DNA of 45,185 nt, taken from the NCBI GenBank assembly GCA_016936575.1, contig JAFGXQ010000163.1:1-45185 (forward strand), written 5' to 3'. The DNA is from Deltaproteobacteria bacterium (GTDB lineage Bacteria; Myxococcota_A; Polyangia; JAAYKL01). Numbering within the stretch: position 1 is the stretch's first letter; the number at the start of each line of letters is the position of its first letter. Both the position numbers and the translations under genes were made by a program. Under the pieces are notes generated by a model. The model did no database searches and was not told the origin of the DNA. It saw only the letters and a list, made by a program, of their open reading frames with translations. Positions 17,028-25,692 of this stretch are shown here, one piece after another.

Positions 17028-18218
17028 GTGAAATTCTTGCAGATTTGGAAATACAGCTATTTTTTTTGGGTGGGGCTCTCATTTTTCTTTTTTTCCCAGA
17101 CAGCACGGGCGCAGCAGCTGCGGATGCAGACCACCCGTCAGGTGGTTGTATACGGGTCGGCATCTCGGGGGCACAGTCCAATCGGTCGTATCGATTACGG
17201 CGCCGTGTTGGAAGTAACGCCGACGGATTTAAAAAAAGGGTGTAAAAAGGGATGGGTTCGTCTGGCAGAAAAGGGATTTGTCTGTTCAAAGGATTTGGCC
17301 GAAACGACTAAACCCGCCACCGCATCTCCAGCGGATAATCCGAATATTGATGAGGGAATTGAACGGTACGTGGTGACCCGGGGCGGCGCGATGTCTTTTC
17401 AGAACAAGGCGCATTTTCAACGACGAAATCCGTATCGATTTCTGTATCGGGGCACTGTTCTTGCGGTGAAACGAACGATTGAGCGAGGTGGTTCGCTGTA
17501 TTTGGTAACCCGTGACGGTCAATACGTACATGGCGAAAATGTGCAGCGGATGAACCCGGTCTGGTCGTTGGGGCACTTGGTGCGTGCGGAACAATTTGTG
17601 GTCGGCTATGTGATTGACGATGAAACGCCGGTGTATGAAGCGCCTGATGCAGATGCGCCTATCGTTCGTAATATGGAAAAATTCGAAACTATCGTTCATG
17701 ACCGGTTGCTGAATAGTGTGGATGACTGGGTCGCGTTGCCCAGTGGCGGATATGTTTCAGATGCATCCGTAGCACGGGTTCGTGAGGTCGATTCTTCTTT
17801 TCGTCCTCAATCCGATGAAAAGTGGATTGCGGTTGACTTGCAGGAGCAGATTGTGGCGGCGTACGTGGGTGGTCGTCTGGTGTATGTGGCGCTGGCGTCG
17901 ACCGGCAAAAAGGGGAATACAGAGACGGGGACCTTTCGTGTGAAATGGAAGCGTCGGTTGCAGACGATGAATTTATACGGAGGACACCTGCGTGTAGATG
18001 ATGTGTCGTGGGTGATGTATTATATTCCGCAGCGGGGTTTTGCGCTGCATAGCGCCTGGCATCGGGATTTCGGCCATCCGGTGAGCCACGGGTGCGTCAA
18101 CCTTCCTCGAGACGACGCGCGATGGTTGTATGAGTGGGTAGCGCCGACTTCTGCCCCATACGAGAGTGAGAATTTTCATTCCGATTTCGAAAAAGGCACG
18201 CGGGTGATTGTTTTTTAA
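17028..18218 (+). CDS. L,D-transpeptidase (YkuD domain) with SH3-like repeats
   Basis: This periplasmic enzyme forms 3-3 peptidoglycan cross-links or attaches proteins to peptidoglycan. The start is GTG 17028, with no strong ribosome site, giving 396 residues. A signal peptide ends ARA-QQ at about residue 29. Residues 30-250 contain several beta-rich segments that look like SH3-type wall-binding modules. The YkuD domain lies at about 262-396, with the catalytic motif SHGCVNLP (H354, C356) and the upstream His in FALHSAWH. Its closeness to OmpA-like lipoprotein genes suggests an envelope maintenance group. Confidence 0.9.
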   Translation: MKFLQIWKYSYFFWVGLSFFFFSQTARAQQLRMQTTRQVVVYGSASRGHSPIGRIDYGAVLEVTPTDLKKGCKKGWVRLAEKGFVCSKDLAETTKPATASPADNPNIDEGIERYVVTRGGAMSFQNKAHFQRRNPYRFLYRGTVLAVKRTIERGGSLYLVTRDGQYVHGENVQRMNPVWSLGHLVRAEQFVVGYVIDDETPVYEAPDADAPIVRNMEKFETIVHDRLLNSVDDWVALPSGGYVSDASVARVREVDSSFRPQSDEKWIAVDLQEQIVAAYVGGRLVYVALASTGKKGNTETGTFRVKWKRRLQTMNLYGGHLRVDDVSWVMYYIPQRGFALHSAWHRDFGHPVSHGCVNLPRDDARWLYEWVAPTSAPYESENFHSDFEKGTRVIVF

Positions 18219-18233
18219 ACAACAAGCACTAAG

Positions 18234-19331
18234 ATGCCGTTCATGACGAAAGAGTCAAAACATATTTCTGTTCGAATGTGGCAAAAAATCAGTGCCGTGC
18301 TGCTTGTGGCGGCGCTTGCATTGCTACTTAAATGGCTCAATGGCGAGCATGATGAATTTGAAACACTGGTGTTCTCTGGCAATACCATGGCGACGACATA
18401 TCACATTAAAGTGGTCCGTAATGCGAATGATGTATCGGGTGCGGAGTCTTTGGCCAATGCAATTCAGCAACAGTTGGAAACTGTGAACCGCCAGATGTCG
18501 CGCTATTACGAGGGCGGAGATATTTATCGGCTGAATGCGGCCGGTGCCGGGATGCCGGTTTCGGTGGCTGCCGATGTGATCACTGTGTTGCAGCGCGCGA
18601 TCGACATCAGTGAACTGACCGATGGTGCGTTTGATGTGACCGTGGGGCCGCTGATTCATGTGTGGGGGTTTCACGACAAGGTTCCGCTGGAACATGCGCC
18701 GACGGACGCGCAGATTGAACAAGCGAAAGCGCGCGTTGGTTATTCTCATCTGGTGCTCGATATCAAATCGAACACGGTGACGAAGCAGATTCAGGGGTTG
18801 GATGTGGATTTGTCGGCCATCGCGAAAGGGCGGGCAGTGGATTTGGTGGCCGAGTTACTGGAGAAGCGCGGCGAGAAACACTACATGGTGGAAGTTGGGG
18901 GAGAAATACGGTGCAAAGGCTACAACGACAAAAAGCAACTCTGGAAAATCGGTATTGAAAAACCCGCCGTCGGCGAAAACCTGTCTCGGCAGATTTCAAG
19001 GGTTGTGGCACTGAACGATATGTCGTTGGCGACATCTGGTGACTACCGGTCTTTTTATATGCTCAATGGCGAACGAATGTCTCATACAATAAATCCGCGC
19101 ACCGGAAAGCCGATACAGCATCATTTGGCGTCCGTGTCTGTATTTGCCGCCGATTGCATGTCCGCTGATGCGCTGGCCACAGCGTTTACGGTTCTCGGCG
19201 CCTCAGAAGGAATGAAATTGGCTGACAAACAGCACATCGCTGCTTACTTTATAGAACGAAGCGGGGATGCGTTTGTGGAGACATCCTCAAAAGTGTTTGC
19301 GCAGCAATTTGCGTCGACGAAGGAGAATTGA
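18234..19331 (+). CDS. apbE: FAD:protein FMN transferase ApbE
   Basis: ApbE attaches FMN covalently to Thr/Ser of flavoproteins such as NqrB, NqrC and RnfG on the outer side of the inner membrane. The 365-residue protein has an N-terminal membrane anchor (about 17-35) without a lipobox Cys. Family blocks are TMATTYHI, the VDLSAIAKGRAVD segment, MVEVGGEIRCKG and HTINPRTGKP. The downstream NqrM-like gene overlaps its stop, which is the usual partnership in Na+-NQR maturation. No nqr or rnf genes lie in the window. Confidence 0.93.
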   Translation: MPFMTKESKHISVRMWQKISAVLLVAALALLLKWLNGEHDEFETLVFSGNTMATTYHIKVVRNANDVSGAESLANAIQQQLETVNRQMSRYYEGGDIYRLNAAGAGMPVSVAADVITVLQRAIDISELTDGAFDVTVGPLIHVWGFHDKVPLEHAPTDAQIEQAKARVGYSHLVLDIKSNTVTKQIQGLDVDLSAIAKGRAVDLVAELLEKRGEKHYMVEVGGEIRCKGYNDKKQLWKIGIEKPAVGENLSRQISRVVALNDMSLATSGDYRSFYMLNGERMSHTINPRTGKPIQHHLASVSVFAADCMSADALATAFTVLGASEGMKLADKQHIAAYFIERSGDAFVETSSKVFAQQFASTKEN

Positions 19332-19624
19332 TGGTCACATTTTTTTTTGGTGCGGTGTTTTTTGCAATGGCCATGCTGGCGCTGTCCGTAGGCGTGATTT
19401 TCAAAAAGAAAACACCGCTCAAAGGGCATTGTCACAAGCCGGTCGATGGCAGTGACGGATGTGCCGCATGCGGCGATTCCGGGGGCAGCTCCTGTTCTGA
19501 TGTCGTTGACGGATATGGCGTACCTACTCGTTCAGAGGACACGATTGCCTCGCTGAAACAGGGGCAGTTTCAGATACAGCGCAGCTCCAAACATATCGAA
19601 ATTCGAACCGTACCGCCGCAATAA
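19331..19624 (+). CDS. nqrM: NqrM-like maturation factor (DUF539 family)
   Basis: NqrM is a small membrane protein needed to assemble the Na+-translocating NADH:quinone reductase, thought to deliver iron to NqrD/E. The start is the ATG sharing its A with the apbE stop (TGATG), giving 97 residues. A membrane helix at about 4-24 ends in VGVIFKKK, followed by LKGHC (C34) and three more Cys residues before about 60, matching the family pattern of a helix, KGxC and a Cys cluster. The C-terminal 35 residues are longer than in typical NqrM proteins. Confidence 0.8.
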   Translation: MVTFFFGAVFFAMAMLALSVGVIFKKKTPLKGHCHKPVDGSDGCAACGDSGGSSCSDVVDGYGVPTRSEDTIASLKQGQFQIQRSSKHIEIRTVPPQ

Positions 19625-19629
19625 ATGTT

Positions 19630-20259
19630 TCAGTTGGGAACTGCGATACCGAAAGAAAAGAGTCCGAACAGTTCGTATGATTCTTTCATAGTGGGCGTTG
19701 CCAAGCAAAGCTGTGCATTGAGCAGAAAAGGGATTCTTCCGTGGAGCAGGATCATACCGATGTCGAACTGAGCGGCTGGGTGCCACTGCACATTTGCGGA
19801 ATGTTGAATCGTCAGCCCCAATTGTTTTCGAATGCGAAGTGCGCCCAATCCCGCGCCTATATACGGCAGCATGGTTTCCCGTTTGAATCGATAATAATGC
19901 AACACAACGGAAGGTAAAAACAGCCGACGCTCGGACCAGCCGACCAGCGTGATGGGTGACTCGTCAACGATATTTCGAATTTGTTCTGTTTTTGTTTCCA
20001 GCAATTGAAATTGAATCGACGGCCCCACAGAAAGATGCTTGTTCAGCCGAAACTGAAAGGCGGCATTGGCGCCGGCGAGGCTGATACGATCGGTTTCTCG
20101 AAAACTGCGCGCAACGGGGAGGGCGGTGGTCCAGGCCACGGTCAGGTAGTTTCTTGTCATCCATTTTGGAGTATTGGGCTCTGTTGCCGCGTGAGAAGCA
20201 GCTGTATAAAGGAACAGCATCAATGCGCAAAGCCATTTTACCGTGGAAGCGGCGGCCAT
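19630..20259 (-). CDS. Outer-membrane beta-barrel protein, unknown role
   Basis: This 209-residue protein has a signal peptide ending SHA-A (about residue 24). The rest consists of alternating amphipathic strands typical of small 8-stranded barrels. Segments such as MLPYIGAGLGALRI and the terminal LFGLFSFGIAVPN match the general OMP_b-brl pattern. It lies 18 bp behind another barrel gene, and the two are weakly similar in their YIGAGLG/FVGMNMG and HYYRF/HYYFT segments. Function is unknown. Confidence 0.75.
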   Translation of the reverse strand: MAAASTVKWLCALMLFLYTAASHAATEPNTPKWMTRNYLTVAWTTALPVARSFRETDRISLAGANAAFQFRLNKHLSVGPSIQFQLLETKTEQIRNIVDESPITLVGWSERRLFLPSVVLHYYRFKRETMLPYIGAGLGALRIRKQLGLTIQHSANVQWHPAAQFDIGMILLHGRIPFLLNAQLCLATPTMKESYELFGLFSFGIAVPN

Positions 20260-20277
20260 GTTGTGGATTTCGCCTTT

Positions 20278-21285
20278 TTATTTCAGGAAGGCAATACCGA
20301 TATTGATACCGAGATACTGCTGCGCCTTCAATGTATTTGCTTTGAACGAGTATGAATATCGGACCGCCAGATACAGCGGAACCGGCAGCCCGGAGATACG
20401 AACGCCGGCTTCCGGCGAAAAACCGAACTGCCAGGTGGATTCTTTCTGGAACCACCAGCCCCAGTCAATGATATGTGATGCGTAGTATGGCCCCATATTC
20501 ATTCCGACAAAGGGAACCGCTTTGGACGATTGCGTTGTGAAGTAGTAGTGAATGCTGGGGGCAAGCTGAATCAGGTCCACCATTTTAATGCGTGTGCCGG
20601 TAATCGTCGTATTGTCGTCTAAATTGAATTCACCCACTTCTTTTTTCTCGAAAGTGCTCCACGAGAACAACGCGCCGATCGACAGCTTTTTCTTTAATAG
20701 AAAACGATATTCGAACCCGAATCCTTCAAAACTGAATTCATCGACAAATTCCGCCGTCTGACCGCCTGGTTTGGCCATGTTGTAGGTAACCACAAACAGA
20801 TGCCTTTTTGAGTCCGCGCTGTCGTCTTTGGGGACGCTGGGGGCATCGGTTTGAACATCAACCGCCTGATGACTTACCGCGACTTTCTGCCCGTCGGCCG
20901 GGGTGTCGGTGGGCGGATTCTCGGCGGGTTTGCTTTCTGTTTTTTCAGACGCTTCCACCTTTGATGATGATTCCGCGTCGTTGACAGGTTCAGCGTCGGC
21001 TTCATTTACGGTAGGGGATTCTGACGCGCCGGCTTCGTCGGTCGTCGTGTCGCTGTCTGCGTCAGCCTCGGGCGTATCTTCTGTTTCGACCGTTGTATTT
21101 GTCGTTGTCGAGGAATCGTCAGCTGGTTCTGAGGGGGGGGCGCCAGCCGCTGAATCTGTGGGTTTCGCGGCTGTGTCGGCCGTTGTTTCAGCAGCAGAAG
21201 GTGCGTCCTGCGCGGAAATCGGCAGTGAGAATGTGAACAGAAACAGTGTCAAAAGAGGTACGCTCATACGAATGGAATGCTTCAT
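20278..21285 (-). CDS. Outer-membrane beta-barrel protein with long acidic linker
   Basis: This 335-residue protein has a signal peptide ending ISA-Q (about residue 25). A low-complexity region rich in Asp, Glu, Ala, Thr and Ser (about 26-150) is followed by a C-terminal barrel of about 180 residues ending in GINIGIAFLK. It starts within the end of the upstream lipoprotein gene (ATGA overlap) with GGAGG upstream. The acidic, probably disordered, N-terminal part would face the periplasm, where it might bind partners. I cannot name a family. Confidence 0.75.
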   Translation of the reverse strand: MKHSIRMSVPLLTLFLFTFSLPISAQDAPSAAETTADTAAKPTDSAAGAPPSEPADDSSTTTNTTVETEDTPEADADSDTTTDEAGASESPTVNEADAEPVNDAESSSKVEASEKTESKPAENPPTDTPADGQKVAVSHQAVDVQTDAPSVPKDDSADSKRHLFVVTYNMAKPGGQTAEFVDEFSFEGFGFEYRFLLKKKLSIGALFSWSTFEKKEVGEFNLDDNTTITGTRIKMVDLIQLAPSIHYYFTTQSSKAVPFVGMNMGPYYASHIIDWGWWFQKESTWQFGFSPEAGVRISGLPVPLYLAVRYSYSFKANTLKAQQYLGINIGIAFLK

Positions 21286-21944
21286 GGGGTGACCTCCTCG
21301 ACGGCTGCGGCAATATATGGCGATTGTTCGAATGCCTGAATAATTCCATTGCGTACCGTTTCTTCCGTTGCATCAGAGTAAGTGTAGTGTACGCCGGCGG
21401 TCCAGAGCGCGTAATAAAAATTCGGCCGATTTGCGACGATGATGTTGGGGCTTACCATTGTTATAATAAGGGATTCCGCCGGGTAAGACATTTCAACGGG
21501 AGTACTGGGGTAGTATGCGAACCGGTTGAGTTCTTCCCAGGGGGCGACGCCTTCCAGTCCCCAGGAAGCCTGCGCCACCAGCGCCGCGGTGAAAATAACG
21601 TCCGGCTCCGGTGTTTCACCTGTTTCAGCGTCTGCGAGTTCTACAACATTGGTCAGCCCGGCGGCGGCCAATTCCGTACGGAGTTGGTCCAGAATGGCTA
21701 AATCTCGGGCGTGATCGACCGTTGTATACGTTTGATCGACTTCTGTTATTTCGAGAACCGTATTGGGAAGTTGGTACGTACGAATATTGCTGAAGTCATA
21801 TACCGATTCATCTGCGCGAATGGTTACCACGGCCCTGTAGTCATCGATGCTGCCGAATACTTCTCCCGAACATCCGGATACAGCAGACAAGCCCAGAGTA
21901 ACCGCCAATAAAACGATGGGTTGTAATATAGATAACTTTTTCAT
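21282..21944 (-). CDS. DUF4136-like outer-membrane lipoprotein
   Basis: This 220-residue lipoprotein has a signal with lipobox VSGC (Cys about 25). The segment VYDFSNIRTYQLPN at about 47-60 matches the opening of DUF4136 proteins (DFSxYKTF-like). The later region with a predicted lipoprotein-type alpha/beta pattern also agrees. It is the first gene of a three-gene minus-strand operon with two barrel proteins, so an outer-membrane complex is possible. Confidence 0.72.
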   Translation of the reverse strand: MKKLSILQPIVLLAVTLGLSAVSGCSGEVFGSIDDYRAVVTIRADESVYDFSNIRTYQLPNTVLEITEVDQTYTTVDHARDLAILDQLRTELAAAGLTNVVELADAETGETPEPDVIFTAALVAQASWGLEGVAPWEELNRFAYYPSTPVEMSYPAESLIITMVSPNIIVANRPNFYYALWTAGVHYTYSDATEETVRNGIIQAFEQSPYIAAAVEEVTP

Positions 21945-22065
21945 GAGGATAGAATTATGATAAAACGATGACTGCCGTCAATAGGCTTGGTCATTTCAGA
22001 TAAATAATCTGTATATGTATTTTTTTAGTATTTGTGACATTATTGCTCCGTCCTTCATATTGTCT

Positions 22066-22074
22066 TGTTATAAT
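22066..22074 (+). promoter_or_regulatory. Extended -10 promoter of the second OmpA-like lipoprotein gene
   Basis: TGTTATAAT is a perfect extended -10 (TGn plus TATAAT). No good -35 lies at 17 bp; TTGCTC at 22043 is 20 bp away. Extended -10 promoters tolerate a weak -35. Transcription would start near 22081, leaving a leader of about 87 nt. Confidence 0.55.
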
Positions 22075-22167
22075 TTGATTTCCAAGTAAAATGCATTTCC
22101 AAAAAGAAACATGTGAAAAAGAACAAGTGCACTACTTGAATCACATCCTTGTTTAAGGAGGGAAGAA

Positions 22168-23046
22168 ATGAAACAGTATATTATCATGGCGTGTGTTCTG
22201 GCTCTTACGGTGAGCGGATGTGTAAAGAAAAGTCTTTTCGAAGAAACGTCACAACAGTTGGCGGCGGTGAAAAGCGAATTGGCGGATTCTCAGAAACAGA
22301 CTATCGAGTTGGCTGATGCGTTGGAGCAGGAAAAAGCGAAAGTTGCGCAACTTGAAGAAGAAATTGAGCAGTTGAAATCCGCACTTGCCGCCACAGAGAA
22401 GCTATTGGCGGATGAGAAAAAGATAAACGCAGATCTGCAAAATGAATTGACCAGCACAATCAACGACAAAGCTAAATTGGAGGCATCTGCGGAAGAGTTG
22501 CAAAAAGCGGTCAAAGAGCTGCAGGAACGCAAAGCCGCAGCGGAAGCTCGGGTGAAGGAATTTAAAAATCTGCTGAAAAAATTCCAGGCGCTCATCGATG
22601 CCGGAAAACTTGAAGTGAAAATCAAGAACGGCCGTATGGTACTCGTTCTTCCGACAGATATTCTGTTTGACTCCGGGTCTGCGGAGCTGTCTGCAGAAGG
22701 AAAGACCGCTATCATGGAAGTGGCCGAAGTTTTAAAAACCATTAAAGACAAAGAGTACCAGGTGGAAGGTCATACCGACAACGTTCCGCTGACCAGCAAA
22801 AAGAAATTCAAGAATAACTGGGAGCTGGCTTCGAAACGTGCAATGGTTGTTGTTGATGCGATGATGGAAGCCGGTATGCAGGGTGAAACACTCAGCGCGG
22901 CTTCCTACGGTGAATACAGACCTGTAGCATCGAATAAAAAGAAAGATGGCCGTGCGAAAAACCGTCGCATCGACATCGTGATTGTCCCCGATCTTTCTAC
23001 GCTCCCCGGTTTTTCCGAATTGGAAAAAGCAGTTGACGGCAAATAG
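22168..23046 (+). CDS. OmpA-family coiled-coil lipoprotein
   Basis: This 292-residue protein starts at ATG 22168 behind AAGGAGGGAAG. The lipobox is VSGC (Cys 18). A long uninterrupted coiled coil spans about 25-140. The OmpA domain (about 150-275) holds ILFDSGSAEL, GHTDNVP, ELASKRA and NRRIDIV, so it should bind peptidoglycan. It is paralogous to the gene at 16125: both end with a PxLSTLPxFxELEK/NLDELPDLTALEK-type tail. The coiled coil probably sets the distance between outer membrane and wall. A perfect palindrome, GTCAACGTTGAC, overlaps its stop (23046-23057). Confidence 0.9.
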   Translation: MKQYIIMACVLALTVSGCVKKSLFEETSQQLAAVKSELADSQKQTIELADALEQEKAKVAQLEEEIEQLKSALAATEKLLADEKKINADLQNELTSTINDKAKLEASAEELQKAVKELQERKAAAEARVKEFKNLLKKFQALIDAGKLEVKIKNGRMVLVLPTDILFDSGSAELSAEGKTAIMEVAEVLKTIKDKEYQVEGHTDNVPLTSKKKFKNNWELASKRAMVVVDAMMEAGMQGETLSAASYGEYRPVASNKKKDGRAKNRRIDIVIVPDLSTLPGFSELEKAVDGK

Positions 23047-23147
23047 TCAACGTTGACCAGTCCCACCAGAACCCTTTCTCGATTGTAGTAGTCATGCTCG
23101 ATTTACGTAATTATGGCTTCTGTGTGATTCATCCACAGAAAAAAAAC

Positions 23148-24065
23148 ATGACCCTCAAGACCGTTATTGTTTTAGGGGTTGCGCGATCGGGCACGTCAAT
23201 GGTTGCCAAAGTTCTCGCGGAACTGGGCGTTTTTATGGGTAGTGAAAGAAACAACGTGGTGTACGAAGATACAGAAATTGCCGCGCTGATGGAGGAAGAG
23301 TTCGACAAGAAGAAACTGAAAGATCTGATTCATCAGCGAAATGCGGCTCACAGTATATGGGGGTTCAAACGTCCACCGGCGGTAAGGTACATTCACAAAT
23401 TTGAAAAATATTTTACAAATGTACACTACGTGATTCCGTTTAGAGACATCATGGCAATTTCACAACGCAATGTTCTTTCGATGGAAATCGATGCGATGAA
23501 AAGCATCAAGTTAGCCATCCGTCGCAATGATGAACTGATGCAATTTGTTAGAAAAGTGAAGCGACCGTGTTTTCTGTTTTCCTATGAAAAAGCGATTACA
23601 AAAAAACAGAAATTCGTGTCTGGACTGGCCGAATTTCTCGACATCTCCCTAGCAGAAGAGGCGTTGAACAACGCTTTAAATTGTATTCAACCGGATGACC
23701 CGCAATATCTGGACAGCTCGCGTCGAAATACGCACATGGCGACAATTCATGCGAGTTCAAATAACATCCTGGGAAATCTCGGCGGAATTCAATTTCAAAA
23801 AGAAGCATACGGTTGGGCCAGATGTATAGATTCTGATGAACCCGTTGTTCTCCATATTTGGGTGAACCAAAATAAAGTGGCCGAAATTCTGGCGGATCAG
23901 TTTCGTGAAGATCTGCAGAGTCGGTTTTCTACAAACGGGAAACACGGGTTCCGATTTGATTTGTCTTCTGTTCTCTCTCCTGGTATCGAGAATGTGGTTC
24001 GCGTTTTTGCCAATATTGAAGGTGAAAATATTGAACTTTCCAATTCCCCACAAACTGTTTTTTAA
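23148..24065 (+). CDS. Sulfotransferase-family protein with C-terminal beta-sandwich
   Basis: The start chosen is ATG 23148 (MTLKTVIVLG), giving 305 residues; an upstream ATG at 23094 adds an unlikely polar extension. The N-terminal domain has the PAPS-type P-loop GVARSGTSMVAK near residue 9. It shows the general bacterial sulfotransferase layout, including the IPFRDIMAISQRN segment resembling the 3'-phosphate site. The last 85 residues (GWARCIDSDEPVVLHIWVNQ onward, with KHGFRFDL) look like a small beta-sandwich often attached to glycosyltransferases. Its substrate is unknown; a surface polysaccharide or glycan is likely. Confidence 0.72.
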   Translation: MTLKTVIVLGVARSGTSMVAKVLAELGVFMGSERNNVVYEDTEIAALMEEEFDKKKLKDLIHQRNAAHSIWGFKRPPAVRYIHKFEKYFTNVHYVIPFRDIMAISQRNVLSMEIDAMKSIKLAIRRNDELMQFVRKVKRPCFLFSYEKAITKKQKFVSGLAEFLDISLAEEALNNALNCIQPDDPQYLDSSRRNTHMATIHASSNNILGNLGGIQFQKEAYGWARCIDSDEPVVLHIWVNQNKVAEILADQFREDLQSRFSTNGKHGFRFDLSSVLSPGIENVVRVFANIEGENIELSNSPQTVF

Positions 24066-24245
24066 AAGTGAGTCATCCGCCGGTAAGAACTAACGCTTTT
24101 AAAAACATAGTTCTTTGGCAAGAATGAAAAGTTCTGTTATTAAGATTTGACTAACTCGTAATTGATTTGCGCATTGGTCATATCGAAGAATTTGGTGAGT
24201 AACAACCTTATGAGAAAGCGGTTGAACAGACTGAGAATACGAACA

Positions 24246-25664
24246 ATGAGTATAAAAACGATTTATCTGCACGCCGGGTTTCATAAAACTGGAACCAGTA
24301 CAATACAGAATGTACTTTTTGCCCACCATGCTGATCTTGCATCGATAGGTGAGGGGTATTTTTATTCTCCGACTCTTGCCCGCAATCATAGCATTCCATT
24401 GTACTCTTTGTTTTGTGATCACCCCGATAAGTATCATATCAATATAAAAAACGGTCTGAACAGTGTCGCGGCGGTTGAGGAATTTAATTCAAAAATTAGG
24501 GAAAACCTGACTCAGGAACTACAGACTACAAGCTGTCGCAATATTATTTTTTCAGGAGAAGATGTTTCCAAACTCACCAAAGAGAATCTAGTTTCATTAA
24601 AAGCATATTTCGAGGAAGTGATTCCCAATGCTAGAATTGAAGTTCTTCTATCGACAAGAGAGCCGGCCAGTTACGCGGCTTCCGGCTATCAGGAAGCAAC
24701 TAAAAACGGCTTTTCTGTAACGATGGATCGTTATATTGAACAGGCTCGAGATTTTTTCCGTTTAAATGTTCGCAAATTTTTTCAGGTCTTCGGTAAAGCT
24801 CATGTACATGTTTTCAAGTTTGAAGACGCACGTGAACATCGAGCCGGGTTGATCGGCGATTTTCTAGACCGCATCGGCATCGAACAGGACGCGCAGACGG
24901 CAATTGTGGGGAAAGAAGAGACACAGGCAAATGTAAGTGTAAGCTACGAGGTTGTTCGGCTGGTAGAACATATTAATCTCATCCTTCCATTGATGGTGAA
25001 AGGGACGATTGGAGTCGGGAGAAGGCGAGACGATATTGCTCAGATGGTTGGACTTAGAGGGGATAAATTTCAACTTACCCCAGTACAGGTGCGCAGAATG
25101 AACAGAGCTTCCCTTTCTGACCGACAATGGTTGAGAGAGAAAACCGGCATTGATTATCCGGACGCAAAAAATGTAAATAGAACGAACGATACCGTATGGA
25201 GCACTTCATTTTGTGATGATTTTTTTGATGTATTTCCGAACTTAACCGAGGAACTTCAACTGATCACATTTCGTTTTCTTTCAGCGCTTCGCGAAAATAA
25301 AAATGTTGCCGTACAACCACGCAAGCGACTCGCAGAGCTGAACCGTAAACTGATACAGACGTATCCTCAAGGCGCACAGGGCGAGAGGATTGTCCCTAAA
25401 ATGAAAGCGCGAATTCTGAACCGCGCAAACAACAGCTTTCGTCATTTCGAAGAATTTATTGGTGCGGTTGACGGCCTTCCGTCTATTCCCCCCGCGGTGT
25501 TTTATCGTGAATTAGCGCTTCTTTGCAAAGCGCATAACCAGGATGTCGCAGCGCTGCATTTTATGAAACAGGCCAAACGTTTCAATCCTTCGGGGACGTT
25601 TATTCTGCAAAAAATTCGAGAGTGGAATTCGCAAGGCAATAAAAACAAGCGCAAGCAACGCTAA
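24246..25664 (+). CDS. Sulfotransferase-like P-loop protein with C-terminal TPR-like tail
   Basis: The start is uncertain. ATG 24246 (MSIKTIYL) places the P-loop HAGFHKTGTSTIQN near residue 8, as usual in this family; ATG 24210 is an alternative. The 472-residue product also has the LLSTREPASYAASGYQEA segment, expected for the PAPS 3'-phosphate region. The C-terminal 60 residues (ALHFMKQAKRFNPSG) resemble one TPR unit and match the tail of the convergent SGNH protein. The upstream 24066-24245 region is AT-rich and holds nothing else I can name. Confidence 0.7.
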   Translation: MSIKTIYLHAGFHKTGTSTIQNVLFAHHADLASIGEGYFYSPTLARNHSIPLYSLFCDHPDKYHINIKNGLNSVAAVEEFNSKIRENLTQELQTTSCRNIIFSGEDVSKLTKENLVSLKAYFEEVIPNARIEVLLSTREPASYAASGYQEATKNGFSVTMDRYIEQARDFFRLNVRKFFQVFGKAHVHVFKFEDAREHRAGLIGDFLDRIGIEQDAQTAIVGKEETQANVSVSYEVVRLVEHINLILPLMVKGTIGVGRRRDDIAQMVGLRGDKFQLTPVQVRRMNRASLSDRQWLREKTGIDYPDAKNVNRTNDTVWSTSFCDDFFDVFPNLTEELQLITFRFLSALRENKNVAVQPRKRLAELNRKLIQTYPQGAQGERIVPKMKARILNRANNSFRHFEEFIGAVDGLPSIPPAVFYRELALLCKAHNQDVAALHFMKQAKRFNPSGTFILQKIREWNSQGNKNKRKQR

Positions 25665-25692
25665 GCATTGTTCACACAGACCTCTAAGCCGG

